From JAYFNU01 sp034933305 (GTDB taxonomy: Bacteria > Bacillota > Clostridia > Oscillospirales > Ruminococcaceae), in NCBI GenBank assembly GCA_034933305.1, contig JAYFNU010000030.1, positions 1 through 50,729 on the forward strand: 50,729 bases of DNA. The letters run 5' to 3'. The notes below the pieces were generated by a model. It was given only the letters and a program-made list of their open reading frames with translations, was not told the DNA's origin and searched no databases. A program made the translations under genes and the position numbers. Shown here in pieces: positions 16,031 through 22,275 of this stretch (position 1 is its first letter; every line of letters begins with the position of its first letter).

Positions 16031-17104
16031 TTACAGGCTCCTTTCCAAATTCAATTTCTCCGCCATCTCCGTTTGCCGCGAGGGGAAAAGATGAGCGTAG
16101 CGATACGTGATGTCGATACTCTCATGCCCCACCCGGTCGGCGATAGCCAGAGCTGTGAATCCCATATCGATCAGAAGTGAAACATGCGAATGACGAATAT
16201 CATGGATTCTGATACGCTTGACCCCGGTTGCTTTGCAGCCGCGTTCCATTTCGTGTTTGAGATAGTGCTTTGTGATTGGAAAGACGCGATCTTCGTCCGC
16301 AGCGCTGTAAAACATCTTGATATACTCCTTCATCTCGTCGCATAGGAACTGCGGCATTTTGATGACGCGGTTGCTTTTTTTCGTTTTGGGTGTGGTGATT
16401 ACGTCTTTCCCATTGAGCCTCTGATAGGATTTGTTAATAGAAACCGTGCCGCTTTCAAAATCAAAGTCTGCCGGTGTAAGTGCCAACAGTTCTCCTTCCC
16501 TGATACCGCACCAGTAAAGCATTTCAAAGGCGTAGAAGGAAAGCGGCTTATCCATCATCGCATCAATAAACTTCAGATATTCGGCCTTCGTCCAGAAAAG
16601 CATTTCTTTTCTTTCCTCACTGCCCATATTCCCAGCTTTTGCGGCGGGGTTTGACTGGAGCCCATAGTATCTGACAGCATGATTGAAAAGGCAACTCAAC
16701 TGGTTGTGCACGGTTTTCAGATAGGTGGTTGAATAGGGCTTTCCGCTGGAATCTGTCAGAGAACGAATTGTGTTCTGCCACTCGATCACATCACGCGCCG
16801 TAATTTCCGAAAGCTTGCGTTCCCCGAGATACGGCAGTATTTTTTTCTTGATGATACTTTCCTTGGTCAACCAAGTATTCAGCTTCAACTTGGGCTTTAT
16901 ATCCCTTTCGTAAAGCTTGACAAAGCTTTCAAAGGTCATATTCATGTCTGCCTGCTTTTGCATCAGGAACTCCCGCTCCCAGTCCTGAGCTGAACGCTTT
17001 GTCAAAAAACCTCTCTTGCACTTTTGCTTGCGCTGGCCCTGCCAGTCCGTAAACCAACACATGGAATACCACGTACCGCTGTCAGAATTTTTATAAACCG
17101 GCAT
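16031..17104 (-). CDS. int: Tyrosine recombinase / phage-type integrase
   Basis: Integrase of the element, 357 aa; by its position it should recombine the TTATTCCCACTCG repeats at the guaA 3' end. The N-terminal arm-binding domain (about 1-60, YKNSDSGTWYSMCWFTDWQG) and SAM-like core-binding domain (about 60-160, MTFESFVKLYERDIKPKLKL) precede the catalytic domain. Active-site residues visible are R in GIREGELLAL (near 201), H..R in HDIRHSHVSLL (near 302), H in GHESIDITYRY (near 327) and the final Y in YRYAHL (near 335). The ATG at 17104 follows AGGGAG by 8 nt and comes 1 nt after the xis-like stop, so the longer frame was rejected. It shares an operon with xis, the RHH gene and rep. Confidence 0.93.
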   Translation of the reverse strand: MPVYKNSDSGTWYSMCWFTDWQGQRKQKCKRGFLTKRSAQDWEREFLMQKQADMNMTFESFVKLYERDIKPKLKLNTWLTKESIIKKKILPYLGERKLSEITARDVIEWQNTIRSLTDSSGKPYSTTYLKTVHNQLSCLFNHAVRYYGLQSNPAAKAGNMGSEERKEMLFWTKAEYLKFIDAMMDKPLSFYAFEMLYWCGIREGELLALTPADFDFESGTVSINKSYQRLNGKDVITTPKTKKSNRVIKMPQFLCDEMKEYIKMFYSAADEDRVFPITKHYLKHEMERGCKATGVKRIRIHDIRHSHVSLLIDMGFTALAIADRVGHESIDITYRYAHLFPSRQTEMAEKLNLERSL

Positions 17105-17105
17105 A

Positions 17106-17306
17106 TCAATCGCTCCCTTCTTTCTTGTTCTTTGTGCTGTAGAATTTTTCATGGAAAAATTTCCGGTCGATCCGTCCGGCCATCGTAATGCAGCCGGTCT
17201 GACTTAGCTCCTTGTTCAGTCTGCGGATGAGTTTATACGCATAAGGAATAGAAACATCCATTTCCTCAGCGACCTCTTCTACCCGCATGAACATTTTCTC
17301 AGGCAT
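17106..17306 (-). CDS. Excisionase-like HTH protein
   Basis: A 66-aa basic protein with a winged-helix/MerR-like HTH (MRVEEVAEEMDVSIPYAYKL), the usual form of small excisionase or helix-turn-helix proteins beside integrases of clostridial elements. AAGGAGGAACGAAA stands before the ATG. It ends 1 nt before the integrase start, so the pair is translated together. Likely an excision factor that bends DNA at the element ends (family inference). Confidence 0.75.
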   Translation of the reverse strand: MPEKMFMRVEEVAEEMDVSIPYAYKLIRRLNKELSQTGCITMAGRIDRKFFHEKFYSTKNKKEGSD

Positions 17307-17386
17307 TTTCGTTCCTCCTTTCGCATGGGTTTATTGGCCTGCTCGTTCAGCCCTTGTCTCCGCCCCCTTTGTTTATTAAGCATATA

Positions 17387-17402
17387 TGCTTAGCATATTC
17401 TC
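17387..17402. promoter_or_regulatory. Candidate repressor operator 1 (palindrome)
   Basis: TAAGCATATATGCTTA is a perfect 16-bp palindrome. It lies about 12-27 bp downstream of the minus-strand TATAAT of the xis-int promoter, at or just past the start of transcription. The same half-site recurs at 17487-17501. Confidence 0.6.
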
Positions 17403-17413
17403 AATTATACTAA

Positions 17414-17442
17414 ACATTATTGTTAAGGTCAAGAGGGCTTGC
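17414..17442 (-). promoter_or_regulatory. Consensus promoter of the xis-int-RHH-rep operon
   Basis: On the minus strand TTGACC (17437-17442) and TATAAT (17414-17419) are separated by 17 bp, a near-perfect sigma-A promoter. The palindrome at 17387-17402 lies directly downstream, so a bound repressor could block it. Confidence 0.8.
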
Positions 17443-17475
17443 AAGAAAATATTAAACAAATTTGCTTTCTTTCTC

Positions 17476-17505
17476 TTGACTATTCCTAAGCATTTATGCT
17501 ATAGT
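17476..17505 (+). promoter_or_regulatory. Promoter and operator 2 of the XRE repressor gene
   Basis: TTGACT (17476-17481) and TATAGT (17500-17505) are spaced 18 bp. The imperfect palindrome TAAGCATTTATGCTA (17487-17501) fills the spacer and touches the -10, so the encoded repressor probably controls itself. Confidence 0.65.
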
Positions 17506-17544
17506 GATTATGCAATTCAAATTGCAGACAAGGGGACGATGATT

Positions 17545-18075
17545 ATGGCAATCGGTGAACGCATCCATTTCATCCGCAATCTGCGCGGCATGACGCAGAA
17601 ATATCTTGGCATGGCGGTCGGCTTTCCGGAAAAGAGCGCCGATGTGCGCCTGGCCCAATATGAAACCGGAACGCGGTCGCCCAAAGAGGATCTGACGGCC
17701 TCGCTGGCACAAGCGCTGGAGGTCTCGCCGGAAGCGTTGAACGTTCCCAACATCGACAGCTATACAGGGTTAATGCACACGCTTTTCGCGCTGGAAGATA
17801 TTTACGGTCTCACGGTCAAGGAACTGGACGGCGAAGTCTGCCTTTGCGTCGATCAGTCCAAAGGCAAAGAGGCCGTCGAGCTGCATAAAATGCTGTGCGC
17901 ATGGAGTCAGGCGACTGCAATGCGGAACGCCGGTGAAATCTCAAAGGATAAATATGACGAGTGGCGCTACCGCTACCCCGAATTTGATACCACACAGAAA
18001 TGGGTAAAGGTTCCCTCACAAGGCCTCAGCGATATGCTGACAGAGGACTTGAAGAAGCAGGCTGACCAGGGCTGA
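17545..18075 (+). CDS. XRE-family repressor of the element
   Basis: A 176-aa regulator with an N-terminal Cro/C1 HTH (MAIGERIHFIRNLRGMTQKY, then ADVRLAQYETGTRSPK) and a C-terminal domain of unknown type (about 75-176). The ATG at 17545 lies 8 nt after AGGGGA; the long upstream reading frame crosses the promoter and was rejected. It is transcribed away from xis-int, the usual place for a repressor that keeps an integrated element silent. Its likely sites are the two AAGCAT..ATGCTT palindromes at 17387 and 17487. It contains no visible protease or peptide-binding motif to explain induction. Confidence 0.8.
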   Translation: MAIGERIHFIRNLRGMTQKYLGMAVGFPEKSADVRLAQYETGTRSPKEDLTASLAQALEVSPEALNVPNIDSYTGLMHTLFALEDIYGLTVKELDGEVCLCVDQSKGKEAVELHKMLCAWSQATAMRNAGEISKDKYDEWRYRYPEFDTTQKWVKVPSQGLSDMLTEDLKKQADQG

Positions 18076-18093
18076 CCTGAACAAAAAAACGAC

Positions 18094-18138
18094 AAAAAAA
18101 GAGCTAACTGACTTAACAAAATCAGTTAGCTCTTTTTT
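18094..18138. terminator. Symmetrical terminator at the right end of the element
   Basis: GAGCTAACTGA (18101-18111) pairs with TCAGTTAGCTC (18122-18132); A7 stands before it and T6 after it, so it can stop transcripts in both directions. It ends the XRE transcript, and facing the other way it can stop guaA transcripts that now run into the element. Confidence 0.85.
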
Positions 18139-18156
18139 GATGGAATCATGAAAAGT

Positions 18157-18174
18157 GTTGCCAAATCGTTGCCA
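18157..18174. repeat. GTTGCCA direct repeat near attR
   Basis: GTTGCCA occurs at 18157-18163 and again at 18168-18174, 59 bp inside the right attachment repeat. A pair of short direct repeats at this distance fits integrase arm-type sites (inference). Confidence 0.4.
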
Positions 18175-18232
18175 CGGATGGGATCAATGGGCCGGAAATG
18201 CAGTCATATCAACGCTTCCCGGATTCCACAAA

Positions 18233-18245
18233 TTATTCCCACTCG
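18233..18245. repeat. Right attachment site (attR-type), 13-bp repeat
   Basis: TTATTCCCACTCG is identical to 3934-3946 and forms the last four codons and stop of guaA on the minus strand. Integration here leaves the guaA protein unchanged. Confidence 0.88.
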
Positions 18246-19762
18246 ATGGTCGCGGGGGGTTTCGTCGTGATGTCGTAGAGGACGCGGTTGACGCCGGGGA
18301 CCTCGTTGACGATGCGGCTGCTGATCTCGGCGAGCACCTCATAGGGGATGCGCGCGAAATCGGCCGTCATCGCGTCGACGGAGGTCACCGCGCGGATGCC
18401 GACCGCGTGGAAATAGGTCCGCGCGTCGCCCATCACGCCGACGCTCTGCAGATTCGGCAGCACGGTGAAATACTGCCATATCTCCCGGCTGAGGCCGGCC
18501 TTTTTGATCTCCTCGCGCAGGATCGCGTCGCTCTCGCGCAGGATGAACAGCTTGTCCTGCGTGATCTCGCCGAGGCACCGCACCGCAAGGCCGGGCCCCG
18601 GGAAGGGCTGGCGCTCGACGATGAATTCGGGGATGCCCAGCGCGCGGCCGACGTTGCGGACTTCGTCCTTGAACAGCAGCCGCAGCGGCTCGCAGAGCTT
18701 GAGCTTCATTTTTTCGGGCAGCCCGCCGACATTGTGATGGCTCTTGATGACCGCCGCGTCGCCCGCGCCGCTCTCGATGATGTCGGGATAGATCGTCCCC
18801 TGCAGCAGGTAGTCGAACCCGCCGCCGAGCAGCTTCACCTGTTCGTCGAACACCTCAATGAACTCGCGGCCGATGATCTTGCGCTTCGTTTCGGGATCCG
18901 TCACGCCCTTGAGCGCGCCGAGAAAGCGCGCGGACGCGTTGACGCGGTGCACGTCGAGGTCGAACTCCTTCTTGAGCGTGCCCATGACCTCGTCGCCCTC
19001 ATTTTTGCGCAGCATCCCGTGGTCGACAAAGATGCACGTCAGTCGGTCGCCGATGGCCTTGTGCAGCAGCACGGCGCACACCGTGCTGTCGACGCCGCCT
19101 GACAGCGCGCACAGCACGCGGCTGTCGCCGAGCTCCGCGCGCAACTTCGCGATCTGTTCCTCGGCGAAATTCGCCGCCGTCCAGTCGCCGCTGACGCCGC
19201 ACACGTCGTAGAGGAAGCGGCGGATATATTCCTTGCCGAACGGCGTGTGCTCCACTTCGGGGTGGAACTGCACGGCATACAGCTTTCTGTCTTTATCCTC
19301 GATCGCGGCGCACGGGCACGTGTCGCTTGACGCGGTCACGGCGAAGCCCGCGGGCGGCCCGACGATCTGGTCGGTGTGGCTCATCCAGCACACGCCGCCG
19401 TCGGTCGCGGAAGCAATGAGGCTGCCGGGCGCGACGCGGATGGCGACCTTGCCGAATTCGCGGTTCTCGATGCGCTCGACGGTGCCGCCGAGCAGATGCG
19501 CCATGAGCTGCGCGCCGTAGCAGATGCCGAGCACCGGGATGCCGAGATCGAACACCTCCGCGCTGATCGTGGGAGAGCCCTCGGCGTAGACGCTCTGGGG
19601 GCCGCCCGTGAAAATGATGCCCTTCGGCTGCTTTTCGCGGATCTCGGAGAGGGCCTTTTTATAGGGGATGACCTCACAGTAGACGTTCTGCTCCCGCACG
19701 CGGCGCGCGATGAGCTGGTTGTACTGGCCGCCGAAATCGACGACCGCGATCATCTCTCTCAT
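18233..19762 (-). CDS. guaA: GMP synthase (glutamine-hydrolysing)
   Basis: Converts XMP to GMP with ATP and glutamine, the last step of guanine nucleotide synthesis; cytoplasmic. 509 aa, normal length. The class I glutamine amidotransferase domain (about 1-190) has the nucleophile in GICYGAQLM (near 78) and QFHPEVEHT. The ATP pyrophosphatase domain has LSGGVDST near 222, and the C-terminal dimerisation domain ends in TIEWE. It begins 3 nt after guaB ends; the ATG at 19753 is an alternative start. Its 3' end is the integration site of the element, and its original terminator has been moved to 3891-3925. Confidence 0.97.
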   Translation of the reverse strand: MREMIAVVDFGGQYNQLIARRVREQNVYCEVIPYKKALSEIREKQPKGIIFTGGPQSVYAEGSPTISAEVFDLGIPVLGICYGAQLMAHLLGGTVERIENREFGKVAIRVAPGSLIASATDGGVCWMSHTDQIVGPPAGFAVTASSDTCPCAAIEDKDRKLYAVQFHPEVEHTPFGKEYIRRFLYDVCGVSGDWTAANFAEEQIAKLRAELGDSRVLCALSGGVDSTVCAVLLHKAIGDRLTCIFVDHGMLRKNEGDEVMGTLKKEFDLDVHRVNASARFLGALKGVTDPETKRKIIGREFIEVFDEQVKLLGGGFDYLLQGTIYPDIIESGAGDAAVIKSHHNVGGLPEKMKLKLCEPLRLLFKDEVRNVGRALGIPEFIVERQPFPGPGLAVRCLGEITQDKLFILRESDAILREEIKKAGLSREIWQYFTVLPNLQSVGVMGDARTYFHAVGIRAVTSVDAMTADFARIPYEVLAEISSRIVNEVPGVNRVLYDITTKPPATIEWE

Positions 19763-19765
19763 TCC

Positions 19766-20893
19766 TCACACCTGCACATCGTGTTTCTGGTAATTCGGCT
19801 CGCCGTTGCGGATGGCGATGTCGTGCGGATGGCTCTCCCGGAGGCCCGCCCCGGTGATGCGGACGAACTTCCCGCCCGTGCGCAGCGCCTCGATCGTCGC
19901 CTTCCCGCAGTAACCCATGCCCGAGCGCAGACCGCCAAGCATCTGGTAGACGTTGTCCGCGAGCGCGCCGCGGCAGGGCACGAGACCCTCGACGCCCTCG
20001 GGGACGTATTTCTTCGATCCGGACTGGAAATACCGGTCGCTGCTGCCCTTTTTCATGGCGGCGGTGGAACCCATGCCGCGATAGCTCTTGTACTTCTGCC
20101 CGCTGAGCTCGATGACCTCTCCCGGGCTCTCGTTCGTGCCGCCGAACAGCGAGCCGATCATGACGCAGCTGCCGCCCGCGGCGATCGCCTTGACGATGTC
20201 GCCCGAGTACTTGATGCCGCCGTCGGCGATGACGGGGATATTGAACTCGTCCGCCTCCTCGGCGCACTGCATGATCGCCGTGAGCTGCGGGACGCCGACG
20301 CCCGCGACGATGCGCGTCGTGCAGATGGAGCCGGGGCCGATGCCGACCTTGACGGCGTCGGCGCCCGCGTGGATGAGATCGCGCACCGCGTCCGGGGTCG
20401 CGACGTTGCCGGCGACGACCTCGAGCTCGGGATAGCGCGCCTTGATGATGCTCACGGTGCGCAGGACGTTGTCGCTGTGTCCGTGCGCCGTGTCGACCAC
20501 GACGACGTCGACGCCCGCGCCGACGAGCTCGTTGAGCCGCTGGAGGACGTCCTCCGTCGCGCCGACGGCCGCGCCCACGAGCAGGGCGCCGTTGCTGTCG
20601 CGCAGCGCAGTCTCCTCGCCGCACTCGATCTCCTTGACCTTCTGGACCATGGCCGCCTGCTCGGCGATGCTCATGTTTTTATGAATGAATCCGAGGCCGC
20701 CGCAGCGCGCCATCGCCGCCGCGAGCTCCCACTCGGTGACGGTGTCCATGCCGGCGCTGACGAGCGGGATGTTGAGCCTGATCTTGTTCGTCAGCCGCGT
20801 CGACAGATCCACCTCATTGGGCAGCACGTTGGACTTCTGCGGTATGAGCAGCACGTCGTCGAAGGTGAGCCCTTCAAAAAGAATTTCGGCCAT
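19766..20893 (-). CDS. guaB: IMP dehydrogenase lacking the CBS (Bateman) domain
   Basis: Oxidises IMP to XMP with NAD+, the committed step of guanine nucleotide synthesis. 375 aa, about 110 residues shorter than usual. The barrel is complete: FDDVLLIPQ at the start, the catalytic cysteine in GIGPGSICTT near 189, the GGIKYSGDIVKA and GSLFGGTNESPG loops, and the flap SDRYFQ..KKYVPEG. The usual pair of CBS domains should lie between VKEIECG and RDSNGALLVGAAVG, but only ETAL (about residues 92-98) is left. Loss of the allosteric Bateman domain implies no purine-nucleotide feedback through it. It is followed at 3 nt by guaA, so the two form one operon. Confidence 0.96.
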   Translation of the reverse strand: MAEILFEGLTFDDVLLIPQKSNVLPNEVDLSTRLTNKIRLNIPLVSAGMDTVTEWELAAAMARCGGLGFIHKNMSIAEQAAMVQKVKEIECGEETALRDSNGALLVGAAVGATEDVLQRLNELVGAGVDVVVVDTAHGHSDNVLRTVSIIKARYPELEVVAGNVATPDAVRDLIHAGADAVKVGIGPGSICTTRIVAGVGVPQLTAIMQCAEEADEFNIPVIADGGIKYSGDIVKAIAAGGSCVMIGSLFGGTNESPGEVIELSGQKYKSYRGMGSTAAMKKGSSDRYFQSGSKKYVPEGVEGLVPCRGALADNVYQMLGGLRSGMGYCGKATIEALRTGGKFVRITGAGLRESHPHDIAIRNGEPNYQKHDVQV

Positions 20894-20914
20894 GTCTCGA
20901 TGATCCCCCTCAAT

Positions 20915-20936
20915 TTATGAATAGGCCTTATGAATA
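20915..20936. repeat. TTATGAATA direct repeat before guaB
   Basis: TTATGAATA at 20915-20923 and 20928-20936, 13 bp apart, lie between the tuf terminator and the guaB start. They may mark the guaB promoter or an operator; no clear -35/-10 pair was found. Confidence 0.3.
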
Positions 20937-20961
20937 AGCCCCCGCCCGAAGGCGAGGGCTT
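20936..20961 (-). terminator. Terminator-like hairpin after tuf
   Basis: On the minus strand AAGCCCTCGCC, a TTCG tetraloop and GGCGGGGGCTT pair fully with one U-G wobble. It lies 15 bp after the tuf stop. The following tract (ATTCATAAGG) is only weakly T-rich, so termination may be partial and guaB could receive some read-through. Confidence 0.6.
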
Positions 20962-20976
20962 GTGAAAACCGGAAAC

Positions 20977-22179
20977 TCAGCTGTTGATCTTGATGACGAC
21001 GCCGGAACCAACGGTGCGGCCGCCCTCGCGGATAGCGAAGCGCAGACCTTCTTCAATGGCGATCGGGGTGATCAGCTCAACGTCCATTTCGACGTTGTCG
21101 CCGGGCATGCACATCTCAACGCCTTCCGGCAGATGGACGACGCCCGTGACGTCGGTCGTTCTGAAATAGAACTGCGGACGATAGTTGTTGAAGAAGGGGG
21201 TGTGACGGCCGCCCTCGTCCTTTTTAAGGACGTAGACCTGGCCGCGGAACTTCGTGTGCGGGTTGATGGAACCCGGTTTGCAAAGGACCTGGCCGCGCTC
21301 GATGTCGCTGCGCTGCACGCCGCGAAGCAGGGCGCCGATGTTGTCGCCGGCTTCGGCGAAATCGAGGGTCTTGCGGAACATCTCGAGGCCGGTGACGACC
21401 GTCTTCGATTTCTCTTCCTTCAGACCGACGAGCTCGACTTCTTCGTTGACCTTGATCGTGCCGCGCTCGACACGGCCGGTGGCGACGGTGCCGCGGCCGG
21501 TGATGGTCATGGTGTCCTCAACAGGCATCAGGAACGGCAGGTTGGCCTTGCGCTCCGGGGTCGGGATATAGGTGTCGACCGCGTTCATGAGGTCGAGGAT
21601 GCACTTGTATTCCGGCGCGTTGACGTCGGTGGAGGTGGATTCGAGCGCCTTCAGCGCGGAGCCCTTGATGATCGGGGTCTCGTCGCCCGGGAACTCGTAG
21701 AAGGAAAGCAGCTCGCGGATCTCCATCTCGACGAGCTCGATGAGCTCGGGGTCGTCGACCTGGTCGATCTTGTTCATGAAGACGACGATATAGGGCACGC
21801 CGACCTGACGGGCAAGCAGGATGTGCTCACGGGTCTGGGGCATCGGGCCGTCGGCGGCGGACACGACGAGGATCGCGCCGTCCATCTGCGCGGCGCCGGT
21901 GATCATGTTCTTGACATAGTCGGCGTGGCCGGGGCAGTCGACATGCGCGTAATGGCGCGCGTCGGTCTGATATTCGATGTGGGCGGTATTGATCGTAATG
22001 CCGCGCTCGCGCTCTTCCGGCGCCTTATCGATCTGATCATAGGCCTCGAACTGGGCCTGTCCTTTAAAGGAAAGGACCTTCGTGATCGCGGCGGTCAGCG
22101 TGGTCTTGCCGTGGTCAACGTGACCGATGGTGCCGATATTGACATGGGGCTTGCTTCTGTCAAATTTTGCTTTAGCCAT
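20977..22179 (-). CDS. tuf: Elongation factor Tu
   Basis: GTPase that brings aminoacyl-tRNA to the ribosome; 400 aa. G1 motif GHVDHGKT (19-26), switch I around RGITINTAHIEY, DCPGHADYV (G3), NKIDQVDD (G4), and the C-terminal barrels ending in GSGVVIKINS. AGGAGGACAATTCCA lies before the ATG. It has its own promoter at 22232-22260 and lies downstream of fusA, the classical str-operon order. Only one tuf gene is in the window. Confidence 0.98.
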   Translation of the reverse strand: MAKAKFDRSKPHVNIGTIGHVDHGKTTLTAAITKVLSFKGQAQFEAYDQIDKAPEERERGITINTAHIEYQTDARHYAHVDCPGHADYVKNMITGAAQMDGAILVVSAADGPMPQTREHILLARQVGVPYIVVFMNKIDQVDDPELIELVEMEIRELLSFYEFPGDETPIIKGSALKALESTSTDVNAPEYKCILDLMNAVDTYIPTPERKANLPFLMPVEDTMTITGRGTVATGRVERGTIKVNEEVELVGLKEEKSKTVVTGLEMFRKTLDFAEAGDNIGALLRGVQRSDIERGQVLCKPGSINPHTKFRGQVYVLKKDEGGRHTPFFNNYRPQFYFRTTDVTGVVHLPEGVEMCMPGDNVEMDVELITPIAIEEGLRFAIREGGRTVGSGVVIKINS

Positions 22180-22231
22180 TGGAATTGTCCTCCGTATTTT
22201 TTTCTTTTAAGCGAATGTTCTTTGTGATGTC

Positions 22232-22260
22232 ATTGTACCAATAACAGGGCGGGATTTCAA
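22232..22260 (-). promoter_or_regulatory. tuf promoter inside an inverted repeat
   Basis: On the minus strand TTGAAA (22255-22260) and TACAAT (22232-22237) are separated by 17 bp. Inverted repeats ACAGGGC (22244-22250) and GCCCTGT (22266-22272) enclose the -35 box, so a hairpin formed in fusA read-through RNA would overlap the promoter. Confidence 0.7.
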
Positions 22261-22275
22261 TAGCTGCCCTGTAAA

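Larger units (their letters stand above)
3934..18245. mobile_element. Integrated mobilizable element with type I R-M cargo
   Basis: A 14.3-kb element is bounded by the exact 13-bp repeat TTATTCCCACTCG at 3934-3946 and 18233-18245. It has its own tyrosine integrase, excisionase-like protein, repressor, RepA-like ATPase and MobV relaxase, but no conjugation (type IV secretion) genes, so it is an integrative mobilizable element rather than a full ICE. Cargo is fic-hsdM-hsdS-sel1-hsdR. Base composition is visibly more AT-rich than the flanking genes, especially at 7600-8700, 8900-9900, 12500-12600 and 16000-17500. Insertion restores the guaA 3' end exactly. Confidence 0.9.

Noticed and set aside
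17386..17544. N-terminal 53-codon extension of the element's XRE gene
   Set aside because: It crosses the promoter and operator of the gene, and the ATG at 17545 has a well-placed ribosome-binding site and begins with the HTH domain.
3934..18245. A self-transmissible conjugative element (ICE)
   Set aside because: No VirB4, VirD4/TcpA or other type IV secretion genes are present; only a MobV relaxase is.
3934..18245. A prophage
   Set aside because: Apart from the integrase and repressor there are no capsid, terminase, portal, tail or lysis genes.
20894..20976. A purine riboswitch before guaB
   Set aside because: The 83-bp gap is too short and contains only a terminator-like hairpin and a direct repeat.
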